DNA from: an uncultured Roseovarius sp.
GTDB taxonomy: Bacteria > Pseudomonadota > Alphaproteobacteria > Rhodobacterales > Rhodobacteraceae
DNA length: 15,867 nt
Direction: 5' to 3'
Assembly (NCBI GenBank): GCA_934501475.1
Contig: CAKSUL010000045.1
Location: 1 to 15,867 of the forward strand
In this document: positions 7,784-13,891 of the stretch, in pieces
Layout: each line of letters opens with the position of its first letter
Position numbering within the stretch: the first letter of the stretch is position 1
Notes under the pieces: generated by a model
Database searches by the model: none
Told to the model about the DNA's origin: nothing
Seen by the model: only the letters and a program-made list of their open reading frames with translations
Program-made: the position numbers and the translations under genes

Positions 7784-8998
7784 CTACGCGTCCGACCCGC
7801 GCGGGGCAAGAGGGCTGGCAGGCGCCAGTGGAAAGTCAAGTGCCGCCAGCCGGTCAAACAGCGCGCCGATCGCGGCGCGGTCGACATTGGCAAAGGCGAT
7901 CCGCACATGGCGCGCCCCCGACGGATCATCGTCCGGCGTGAACATCGTGCCGGGCAGCAACAGCACGGCGGCCTTGCTCACCAGGGTCCGGGCCAGCACG
8001 TCCGAGGTCATGTCGAACGGATGTTCCAGATAGGCGAAATAGGCACCGCAGCCCGCCAGTTTCCAGCCCTTTGCGCCCAGTTTCGCCATGTTGTCATGGA
8101 TCGCGGCACGCCGGTCCAGGATCTCGTCGCGCGCCCCGGCCAGCCATTGCGACAGGTTGCGCATCCCCCAGAGCGCCGCGATCTGGCCCAGTTGGTTGGG
8201 GCAGATGGCGACGGTATCGAGGAATTTTTCCGCCTCGCCCAGCCGGGCCGGCGCGGCCACGATCGCGCCGACGCGGTGGCCGGTCAGGCGATACGCCTTG
8301 GAAAAGGAATAGAGATGGATCAGCGTGTCGTCCCAATCGGGATCGCCGAACAGGTCATGCGGCGCGCCGTTGCGGGCATCGAAATCGCGATAGGTCTCAT
8401 CCACGATCAGCGCCAGCCCATGCGCGCGCGCCAGATCGAAAAACCGGCGCATGAGGTCGGCGGGATATTCCACACCGCCCGGATTGTTGGGCGTGACAAG
8501 GGCAATCGCGCGGGTGCGCGGGGTGATCAGCGCGGCGGCGCGGTCGGGATCGGGCAAAAGGCCCGGCCCGGCGGGCAGGGGGATGGCGCGCACACCGGTC
8601 ATGTCCAGCCACATCTTGTGATTGAAATACCACGGCGTCGGCAGGATGATGTCATCGCCCTCGCCGCACAGCGTCATCAGCGCGGCGGCAAAGGCCTGAT
8701 TGCACCCCGAGGTGATGGCGACATTTTTCGCGCCCAGCGTGCCGCCATAGGCGGTGCTCCACTGTCTGGCGACTTCGGCGCGCAGGTCATGCTCGCCCAG
8801 GACATCGCCATAAAGATGCGCCTCGGGCCGGGTGATCGCGGCCTCGGCGATGGCCTCGCGCAGGGGCAGGGGCGGCGGGTCCACCGGGGCGGCCTGGCTG
8901 ACATTGATCAGCGGGCGATCCGGGGAAAAGGTGACCCCCTCGAGCCAGCGGCGGGCCTCCATCACCGGCGGAAAGAAGGTCTGGGTGGTTCTGCTCAT
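7784..8998 (-). CDS. Class I/II pyridoxal-phosphate aminotransferase
   Basis: The 404-residue protein is a fold-type I aminotransferase of the aspartate aminotransferase superfamily. Hallmarks are SGCNQAF at 97-103 for cofactor phosphate binding, PTPWYFNH at 120-127, TPNNPGG at 169-175, DETY at 200-203, and the cofactor lysine Lys234 in SFSKAYRLTGHRVG. A C-terminal Arg in ARHVRIAFAN should bind the substrate carboxylate. I chose the ATG at 8996-8998 because GGAG lies 8 bases upstream; an in-frame ATG 27 codons earlier would add an Arg/Pro-rich tail unlike the family. The amino-acid substrate cannot be read from the sequence. It is co-directional with gpt (99-base gap) and the ppiD-like gene. 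Confidence 0.9.
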   Translation of the reverse strand: MSRTTQTFFPPVMEARRWLEGVTFSPDRPLINVSQAAPVDPPPLPLREAIAEAAITRPEAHLYGDVLGEHDLRAEVARQWSTAYGGTLGAKNVAITSGCNQAFAAALMTLCGEGDDIILPTPWYFNHKMWLDMTGVRAIPLPAGPGLLPDPDRAAALITPRTRAIALVTPNNPGGVEYPADLMRRFFDLARAHGLALIVDETYRDFDARNGAPHDLFGDPDWDDTLIHLYSFSKAYRLTGHRVGAIVAAPARLGEAEKFLDTVAICPNQLGQIAALWGMRNLSQWLAGARDEILDRRAAIHDNMAKLGAKGWKLAGCGAYFAYLEHPFDMTSDVLARTLVSKAAVLLLPGTMFTPDDDPSGARHVRIAFANVDRAAIGALFDRLAALDFPLAPASPLAPRGSDA

Positions 8999-9097
8999 GC
9001 TCGGGTCTCCGGGGCGTCTCTCGGGGGCGTCATCGCGGCAATGGGGCCATGAGGGGCCACAATGGGACGGACGGCGCAAAGGGCGGCGGCGTCGGGG

Positions 9098-9613
9098 TCA
9101 GGTGGCGCGAAAGGGTTCCACATATTGCAGGGCCATGTCCCAGGGAAAAAATATCCAGGTGTCCTGGCTGACCTCGGTCACGAAGGTGTTGACCTGCGCG
9201 CGCCCCTTGGGCTTGGCATAGACGGTGGCCACATGGGCGCGGGGCATATGGGCGCGCACCACTTCCAATGTGCGCCCGGTATCCACCAGATCGTCAACGA
9301 TCAGAACGCCGGTGCCATCGCCGATCAACTCCATATCCGGGAATTTGATCACCTTGGGCGCGGCCTGCGTCTGGTTGTCATAGCTTTTGACGCTGATCGT
9401 ATCGACGGTGCGGATGTCCAGTTCACGCGCGACGATCATCGCCGGGGCCATGCCACCGCGGGTGATGGCGACGACGGCCTTCCAGGCGCCGTTGTCGGGG
9501 CCGTGCCCGTCCAGACGCCACGCAAGGGCGCGTGCATCGCGGTGCAACTGATCCCAGCTGACGTGGAAGCCTTTTTCATGCGGCAGGCGGGTGTCGCTGC
9601 GATTGTCACTCAT
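9098..9613 (-). CDS. gpt: Xanthine-guanine phosphoribosyltransferase Gpt
   Basis: Gpt salvages xanthine and guanine (and weakly hypoxanthine) with PRPP to give the nucleotides. The 171-residue protein is slightly longer than E. coli Gpt. It shows ITRGGMAPA at 50-58, VKSYDNQ at 75-81, the PRPP-binding motif [13 protein letters not shown] at 103-115, and the base-binding region [10 protein letters not shown] at 151-160. The ATG at 9611-9613 has AAGGGG about 9 bases upstream. It lies 25 bases after the LysE-type gene on the same strand, so co-transcription is likely. Confidence 0.95.
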   Translation of the reverse strand: MSDNRSDTRLPHEKGFHVSWDQLHRDARALAWRLDGHGPDNGAWKAVVAITRGGMAPAMIVARELDIRTVDTISVKSYDNQTQAAPKVIKFPDMELIGDGTGVLIVDDLVDTGRTLEVVRAHMPRAHVATVYAKPKGRAQVNTFVTEVSQDTWIFFPWDMALQYVEPFRAT

Positions 9614-9638
9614 GTGATGGGTCCCCTTGTCCCTGTTG

Positions 9639-10235
9639 TCAGAACACGATCCGCGCCGCCAATGCCCCGAGGATCAGCGCGGCGCAACGGTCAAACCCGG
9701 CTTTGGCGCGGATATAGCCCGCCCGGATCGGCGCCGTCGTCAGCACGAAAGCGGCCATTGCATACCAGATCATCTCGAGCACGAAGTGATTTGCCAGCAA
9801 TTGCACCTTTGCGGTTGATGACAGATCCGTCGGCAGCAGCGTGGAAAAGATCGCGGCGATGAAAAACACCAGCTTGGGATTGGCCATGTTGGTGACCAGC
9901 CCCAGGAGGAACCCCTTGGACAGCCCCGGCACGACAGCGTCGATCGGCTGGCGGGCATTGCGCCACAGGGCCACGGCCAGCCACAACAGATACAGCGCGC
10001 CGATGACCTTGAGGATGATATAGGCCGAGGGCACGGCGGCGAAAATCATGTTCAGCCCCAGCAGCGCCAGCGCCGACCACATCACCGCCGCAACGCCAAG
10101 ACCCAGCCCCGTCAGCAGGCCCGCGCGCCGCCCCCCGATGAAAGAGGAGCGGATCATCGCGATGAAGGCCGGTCCGGGGCTGGCAAGCGCGCCCAGGATT
10201 GCAATGTTGAAGGCAATGATCTGGCCGGTTTCCAT
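9639..10235 (-). CDS. LysE/RhtB family amino-acid exporter
   Basis: The 198-residue hydrophobic protein has about six predicted membrane helices (roughly 5-27, 38-60, 66-90, 108-134, 146-168, 182-198). Family marks are SPGPAF at 19-24 in the first helix, and the [21 protein letters not shown] stretch near 105-125 with the conserved Asn-Pro. Members export amino acids or related metabolites from the cytoplasm; the substrate here is unknown. Its start lies only 7 bases after the fabI stop, with AAGGGG inside the end of fabI acting as the probable ribosome site, so the two are surely co-transcribed. Confidence 0.92.
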   Translation of the reverse strand: METGQIIAFNIAILGALASPGPAFIAMIRSSFIGGRRAGLLTGLGLGVAAVMWSALALLGLNMIFAAVPSAYIILKVIGALYLLWLAVALWRNARQPIDAVVPGLSKGFLLGLVTNMANPKLVFFIAAIFSTLLPTDLSSTAKVQLLANHFVLEMIWYAMAAFVLTTAPIRAGYIRAKAGFDRCAALILGALAARIVF

Positions 10236-10242
10236 CCCCGGT

Positions 10243-11058
10243 CTACCCCTTGGCGGTCGCGTCGATATCGGGGGCGTCCACGGCCTTCATGCCGACCACA
10301 TGATACCCGGCATCCACATGCAGGGTCTCGCCGGTCACGCCGCTGGCCAGATCGCTCAGCAGGTAAAGCGCGGATTTGCCGACCTCGTCGATGGTCACGT
10401 TGCGGCGCAGCGGTGAATTCAGCTCGTTCCATTTCAGGATATAGCGGAAATCGCCGATGCCGCTGGCGGCCAGGGTCTTGATCGGGCCGGCGGAAATGGC
10501 GTTGACGCGGATGCCGTCCTTGCCCAGATCCTCGGCCAGGTATTTCACGCTGGCCTCAAGCGCGGCCTTGGCGACGCCCATCACATTGTAATGCGGCATC
10601 ACCTGTTCGGCGCCGTAATAGGTCAGGGTCAGCATCGAACCGCCATTCGGCATCAGTTTTTCGGCGCGCTGCGCCACGGCGGTAAAGCTGTAGCACGACA
10701 CGTCCAGCGTCATCAGGAAATTGTCGCGGCTGGTGTCCACATAGCGCCCGCGCAATTCATTTTTGTCCGAGAAACCAATGGCATGCACGAGGAAGTCAAT
10801 CTGCCCCCAGGTCTTTTCGATCTGCTCGAATGCCGCGTCGATCGAGGCGGAGTCGGACACGTTGCAATCAAACAGCTGCGTCACCCCCAGGGAGGCGGCC
10901 AGCGGCTCGACCCGCTTCTTGAATGCGTCGCCCATATAGGTGAAGGCCAGTTCGGCCCCCGCATCGGCGCAGGCCTTGGCGATGCCCCATGCGATGGACT
11001 TGTCATTGGCGAGCCCCATGATAAGCCCACGTTTGCCCGCCATTAGTTGATTTGACAT
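10243..11058 (-). CDS. fabI: Enoyl-[acyl-carrier-protein] reductase (NADH) FabI
   Basis: FabI reduces enoyl-ACP in the last step of each fatty acid elongation cycle. The 271-residue protein is an atypical short-chain dehydrogenase. It has [13 protein letters not shown] at 15-27 for the cofactor, HAIGF at 92-96, and the active site [19 protein letters not shown] with Tyr147, Tyr157 and Lys164 (the E. coli equivalents are Tyr146, Tyr156 and Lys163). [13 protein letters not shown] at 189-201 matches the substrate-binding loop. I chose the ATG at 11056-11058 because AGGGG lies 6 bases upstream; an earlier in-frame ATG would add 31 unlikely residues. It heads the leftward block and is divergent from pdxH. 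Confidence 0.96.
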   Translation of the reverse strand: MSNQLMAGKRGLIMGLANDKSIAWGIAKACADAGAELAFTYMGDAFKKRVEPLAASLGVTQLFDCNVSDSASIDAAFEQIEKTWGQIDFLVHAIGFSDKNELRGRYVDTSRDNFLMTLDVSCYSFTAVAQRAEKLMPNGGSMLTLTYYGAEQVMPHYNVMGVAKAALEASVKYLAEDLGKDGIRVNAISAGPIKTLAASGIGDFRYILKWNELNSPLRRNVTIDEVGKSALYLLSDLASGVTGETLHVDAGYHVVGMKAVDAPDIDATAKG

Positions 11059-11207
11059 GTCCTGCCCCTGACGCAAATTTCTGGTTAGGAAACCTTTATG
11101 CGAATGCATCAAAGGCATCAAGGGTTGCGCGTGTCCGGTCGTGCGTTTCACGCCGCGCGGCGTTCAATATCGTGGATGACTGGTTAAAAATCGTCCCAAG
11201 ATCGGGC

Positions 11208-11236
11208 TTGGCGGCGCATGGCTGTGGGCGTATATC
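11208..11236 (+). promoter_or_regulatory. Candidate sigma-70 promoter for pdxH
   Basis: TTGGCG at 11208-11213 and TATATC at 11231-11236 are separated by exactly 17 bases. Each matches four of six consensus positions. Transcription would start near 11243, about 25 bases before the pdxH ATG. The position between two divergent genes supports it. Confidence 0.4.
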
Positions 11237-11267
11237 CGCAGCACGGCCTAATTCAGGGGATGGTGTC

Positions 11268-11873
11268 ATGATCAAGCGCAGCGGAATTTTTGCCGGGGAT
11301 GACCCTTTCGCGATTGCCCGCAGATGGCTGGGCGAGGCCGAAAAGACCGAACCCAATGATCCCAATGCCATCGCCCTGGCCACGGCCGACAGCGACGGAT
11401 TGCCCAATGTGCGGATGGTTCTTCTCAAGGAGATCACCGAAGACGGCTTCGTCTTTTACACCAATTACGACAGCGCGAAGGGGCAGGAACTGGCCGCCAG
11501 CGGCAAGGCGGCCTTCGTGATGCACTGGAAATCCCTGCGCCGCCAGTTGCGGGTGCGCGGCACGATCACGCGCCAGGAGGGCCCCGAGGCGGATGCCTAT
11601 TATGCGTCGCGCTCGCTCAAAAGCAGGCTGGGGGCCTGGGCCTCGCAGCAGTCGCGCCCGCTGTCGTCGCGCAGCGCGCTGATGGCCGAGGTGGCCAGGG
11701 TCACCGCCCGGCACGGCACCAATCCGCCGCGCCCGCCCTTCTGGGGCGGGTTCAGGATCACCCCGGTCGAGATCGAGTTCTGGGCCGATGGTGAATTTCG
11801 TCTGCATGACCGCTTTGTCTGGCGTCGCACGGTGCCGGGCGAGGACTGGAAAATCGAGCGTCTCAACCCTTGA
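11268..11873 (+). CDS. pdxH: Pyridoxamine 5'-phosphate oxidase PdxH
   Basis: PdxH oxidises pyridoxine or pyridoxamine phosphate to pyridoxal phosphate using FMN and oxygen, in the cytoplasm. The 201-residue protein has normal length. FMN-contact motifs are PNVRMVLLK at 46-54 and [12 protein letters not shown] at 64-75. Others are [11 protein letters not shown] at 119-129, RPPFWGGFR at 155-163, the signature [13 protein letters not shown] at 170-182, and the canonical end IERLNP. The frame is open well upstream, but the ATG at 11268 has AGGGGA 7 bases before it and matches family length. An ATG at 11260 is out of frame. It is divergent from fabI and not closely coupled to the cold-shock gene (130-base gap). 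Confidence 0.95.
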   Translation: MIKRSGIFAGDDPFAIARRWLGEAEKTEPNDPNAIALATADSDGLPNVRMVLLKEITEDGFVFYTNYDSAKGQELAASGKAAFVMHWKSLRRQLRVRGTITRQEGPEADAYYASRSLKSRLGAWASQQSRPLSSRSALMAEVARVTARHGTNPPRPPFWGGFRITPVEIEFWADGEFRLHDRFVWRRTVPGEDWKIERLNP

Positions 11874-11924
11874 TTTTCACGTCGCGTGAAATGCAATGCC
11901 TTGATTATACTTACTGTTTGGCGC

Positions 11925-11953
11925 TTGCAAGTGAGTGCGGTTTGCACGAAAAT
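11925..11953 (+). promoter_or_regulatory. Candidate promoter for the cold-shock gene
   Basis: TTGCAA at 11925-11930 and GAAAAT at 11948-11953 are 17 bases apart, each with four of six consensus matches. The 5' leader would be about 45 bases. A competing TATACT at 11906-11911 has a better -10 but no -35, and would give a leader of about 85 bases. Neither is firm. Confidence 0.25.
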
Positions 11954-12003
11954 CGGCGCCAAGGCCGTGACCAAAACGGTTGAACAAGGGATGTACGACG
12001 GCG

Positions 12004-12528
12004 ATGACTGATACGGTGCACAGAGTGCGTGGGCGGGTCAAATGGTTCGATCCTGTCAAGGGGTTTGGCTTTGTCGTGTCAGACGAGGGTGGGCCGGACA
12101 TCCTGCTGCACGCCAATGTGCTGCGCAATTACGGCCAAAGCTCGGTCGCGGATGATGCGGGCGTCGAAATCGACGTGCAGCGCACGGAACGCGGGGTGCA
12201 GGCCATTGCCGTGCTCCAGATCACGCCGCCGGACCCCGGCGCGGTGGTCGGTCTGGCCGACCTGGATGATATCGACCCCGAACTGATCCGCGCGACACCG
12301 CTTGAGCCGGCGCGCATCAAATGGTTCGACAAGGGCAAGGGATTCGGCTTTGCCAACACCTTCGGGCGCGACGAGGACGTGTTCGTGCATGTCGAAGTGC
12401 TGCGCCGTTCGGGCCTTGCGGATCTGCAACCCGGCGAGGCGGTGGCAATCCGCGTGATAGATGGTAAACGTGGTCGCATGGCGACAGAGGTGTGTGGATG
12501 GGAAAGCGCGGTCAAATCCGACGAATGA
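12004..12528 (+). CDS. Cold-shock protein with two cold-shock domains
   Basis: The 174-residue protein holds two cold-shock (S1-like OB-fold) domains, which bind single-stranded RNA or DNA. Domain 1 spans about residues 7-73, with RNP1 KGFGFVV at 19-25 and RNP2 DILLH at 32-36. Domain 2 spans about 104-164, with RNP1 KGFGFA at 112-117 and RNP2 VFVHV at 126-130. The linker between them is acidic (LADLDDIDPEL, 84-94). Two-domain Csps are known in alphaproteobacteria; E. coli CspA has one. The ATG at 12004 is chosen because RGRVKWFD follows at the usual distance; its AAGGG is 13 bases away, which is long. A TTG at 11980 lacks a ribosome site. The gene overlaps the DUF192 gene by 31 bases. Confidence 0.93.
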   Translation: MTDTVHRVRGRVKWFDPVKGFGFVVSDEGGPDILLHANVLRNYGQSSVADDAGVEIDVQRTERGVQAIAVLQITPPDPGAVVGLADLDDIDPELIRATPLEPARIKWFDKGKGFGFANTFGRDEDVFVHVEVLRRSGLADLQPGEAVAIRVIDGKRGRMATEVCGWESAVKSDE

Positions 12529-13001
12529 CAACAGGATTGGGGGCGGCGGCGCTCTTGATCTGGGGAATCGCAGGCGCGGCCAGCGCGGAAGAGTCCGCCT
12601 GCCGCGAGGATCGCGTTCAGCTGCGCGGCGACTGGGGCAAGGCACAGTTCACCATCGAGCTGGCCGATGACGCCGATGAACGCGCGCAGGGCCTGATGCA
12701 CCGCACCGAAATGGCCCGCTTTGCCGGGATGCTGTTTGTCTATCCGCAGCCCAAACGCGTCGGGTTCTGGATGAAGAACACGCTGATTCCGCTGGACATG
12801 ATTTTCGTCGATGAAACCGGCGTCGTGCAGCGCGTTCACAGCAACGCCATCCCGCATGACGAAACGCCGATCATGGGCGGCGACAATATTCTGGCCGTGC
12901 TTGAGATCAATGGCGGCATGGCCGAAACCCTGGGAATCGGGGTAGGCAGCCAGTTGCGCCACCCGGCATTCGCGCCGGGGACTGCCGCCTGGCCCTGCTG
13001 A
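12498..13001 (+). CDS. Exported DUF192 family protein
   Basis: The 167-residue protein has a Sec-type signal peptide: a basic n-region with Lys3, Arg4, Arg8 and Arg9, a hydrophobic core, and probable cleavage after AASA at residue 30. The mature part is a DUF192 domain with GLMHRTEM at 65-72, GMLFVYP at 77-83 and FWMKNTLIPLDMIF at 90-103. The function of DUF192 is not established. I chose the ATG at 12498: AGAGG lies 7 bases upstream and the basic n-region is kept. A later ATG at 12525 would form an ATGA junction with the cold-shock stop but lose the basic residues. The 31-base overlap with the cold-shock gene indicates one transcript. Confidence 0.92.
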   Translation: MGKRGQIRRMTTGLGAAALLIWGIAGAASAEESACREDRVQLRGDWGKAQFTIELADDADERAQGLMHRTEMARFAGMLFVYPQPKRVGFWMKNTLIPLDMIFVDETGVVQRVHSNAIPHDETPIMGGDNILAVLEINGGMAETLGIGVGSQLRHPAFAPGTAAWPC

Positions 13002-13024
13002 TCCTGCAAATCACCCGCCGCAAT

Positions 13025-13052
13025 GAAAGGGCGTGGGCGATCCGCGCCTTTC
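13025..13052 (+). terminator. Possible transcription-end hairpin after the DUF192 gene
   Basis: GAAAGGGCGTGG at 13025-13036 pairs with CCGCGCCTTTC at 13042-13052 around a 5-base loop. The stem has 11 pairs, with one bulged G and one G-T wobble. It lies 24 bases after the stop. No T-run follows, so it is not a classic intrinsic terminator. Confidence 0.35.
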
Positions 13053-13085
13053 CCGATTCAGAAAAAACGCGAAAGGCTTTAGGGC

Positions 13086-13114
13086 TTTTCAATCCCGCGA
13101 AACGACATTAGACA
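13086..13114 (+). promoter_or_regulatory. Candidate promoter for tRNA-Pro
   Basis: TTTTCA at 13086-13091 and TAGACA at 13109-13114 have a 17-base spacer. Transcription would begin near 13121, a few bases before the tRNA. The placement is better than the sequence match. Confidence 0.3.
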
Positions 13115-13126
13115 ACGGCCATGGTT

Positions 13127-13203
<77 letters not shown>

Positions 13204-13635
13204 TGTTTTCCGGGCCGGGATGGCCCCTTGGCTTCGGGTTGGCCGTCAAACACCCGGGTTCCCCACAAGATATGCTGCTGAGACCGCGCGGTGATCCGGA
13301 TTTGGGTCAGGACCACATCCCCTTGTGTTGCCTCTTTGCGCAACGCCCGGCCGCGGCGCAGGCGGCGTCGCGCCGGTGGATGATTATTTTTCTTTCCTTA
13401 ATCTTGATTAACAAAGCGGGCGTGCCCGGAGGGGGCGGCTGCGGATAAGATTTGCCGGCCCACAGGGCGCGTGCCCTAAGACAGCCGAAAACAAGGGCTT
13501 TTGCGGGGCGTGCGATCCCGCGGCGCGCGCAGGTTGCGTGTGGACGGTTCTGGGGATGAATCATCTGCCGCAAGACGCCCCCGACGGGGCAGCAAAGGTC
13601 AAGTTTATTTTCGGTTAAAATACGGAAAAAACCAA
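13204..13635. other. Non-coding stretch between tRNA-Pro and the nrdJ control region
   Basis: I find no protein gene here: the open frames on both strands lack ribosome sites and coding style. Three short perfect hairpins are visible: AGGGC/GCCCT at 13464-13477, GCGGG/CCCGC at 13503-13521, and GCCCC/GGGGC at 13577-13590. An AT-rich palindrome TTAATCTTGATTAA lies at 13398-13411 inside a T-rich patch that stands out from the GC-rich surroundings. A small RNA is possible but not shown. Confidence 0.5.
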
Positions 13636-13664
13636 TTGACCCGATGGGGCTGAATACGTCAGAT
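13636..13664 (+). promoter_or_regulatory. Candidate nrdJ promoter
   Basis: TTGACC at 13636-13641 is a good -35 element. A weak -10, TCAGAT at 13659-13664, follows after 17 bases. Transcription would begin near 13671, leaving about 220 bases of leader before nrdJ. The -10 would lie inside the upstream NrdR-like box and the main box just downstream of the start, as expected for repression. Confidence 0.3.
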
Positions 13665-13669
13665 TGTGG
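13654..13669 (+). promoter_or_regulatory. Weaker second NrdR-like box
   Basis: This 16-mer (ATACGTCAGATTGTGG) matches the NrdR consensus acaCwAtATaTwGtgt at 10 of 16 positions, mainly in the right half. It lies exactly 31 bases upstream of the stronger box, close to the three-helical-turn spacing of known NrdR box pairs. Confidence 0.4.
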
Positions 13670-13684
13670 AAACCGGCGGATAGG

Positions 13685-13700
13685 CCACAACATATAGTGT
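13685..13700 (+). promoter_or_regulatory. NrdR box upstream of nrdJ
   Basis: CCACAACATATAGTGT matches the NrdR consensus acaCwAtATaTwGtgt at 14 of 16 positions, including the whole right half. NrdR is the dATP/ATP-sensing repressor of ribonucleotide reductase genes, and its boxes commonly occur in pairs upstream of nrd genes. The only downstream gene is nrdJ, 192 bases away. Confidence 0.7.
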
Positions 13701-13731
13701 GGCGCAGACCGGACAGGGCATCAACCCAAGA

Positions 13732-13848
13732 CACCCCCCGGAATGGGAGCCGGGTGATTGATATCGCATAACGGTCGCGTTGTGCGTTGGGGGTCGGTGC
13801 GTCTGTCCGTCGGTGAAGAACCGGGCGCAGAAGCGGCATTTCAGCCGC
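13732..13848 (+). other. Structured 5' leader of nrdJ
   Basis: Three hairpins lie in a row between the NrdR box and nrdJ. The first is CCCGG/CCGGG at 13737-13754, with an alternative outer pairing CACCC/GGGTG at 13732-13756. The second is a perfect 9-bp stem, CGCATAACG with CGTTGTGCG (one G-U), around the tetraloop GTCG at 13765-13786. The third is GCGGC/GCCGC at 13833-13848. No cobalamin-riboswitch box is visible. The role is unknown. Confidence 0.45.
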
Positions 13849-13891
13849 GGCGCCAGATAGACGAAACGCAAAAGCATATGGGGCAGCCAAA

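Noticed and set aside
5819..9052. A 1077-codon open frame on the plus strand opposite ppiD and the aminotransferase gene
   Set aside because: It lies antisense to two well-supported genes, has no recognisable domain or ribosome site, and is rich in Arg, Gly, His and Gln as expected from the complement of high-GC codons.
11875..11891. Perfect 7-bp inverted repeat TTTCACG/CGTGAAA just after the pdxH stop as a terminator
   Set aside because: The loop is 3 bases, the stem is AT-rich at its base, and no T-run follows. It could equally be a small palindromic protein site; there is too little to call either.
11991..12011. Six-codon frame MYDGDD overlapping the cold-shock gene start
   Set aside because: AAGGG directly abuts its ATG, leaving no spacer for initiation, and the overlap is easily chance.
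13640..13891. Cobalamin riboswitch upstream of the B12-dependent reductase
   Set aside because: I looked for the B12 box (GCCACTG type) and the conserved core strings on both strands and found none. The leader hairpins do not match that architecture by eye.
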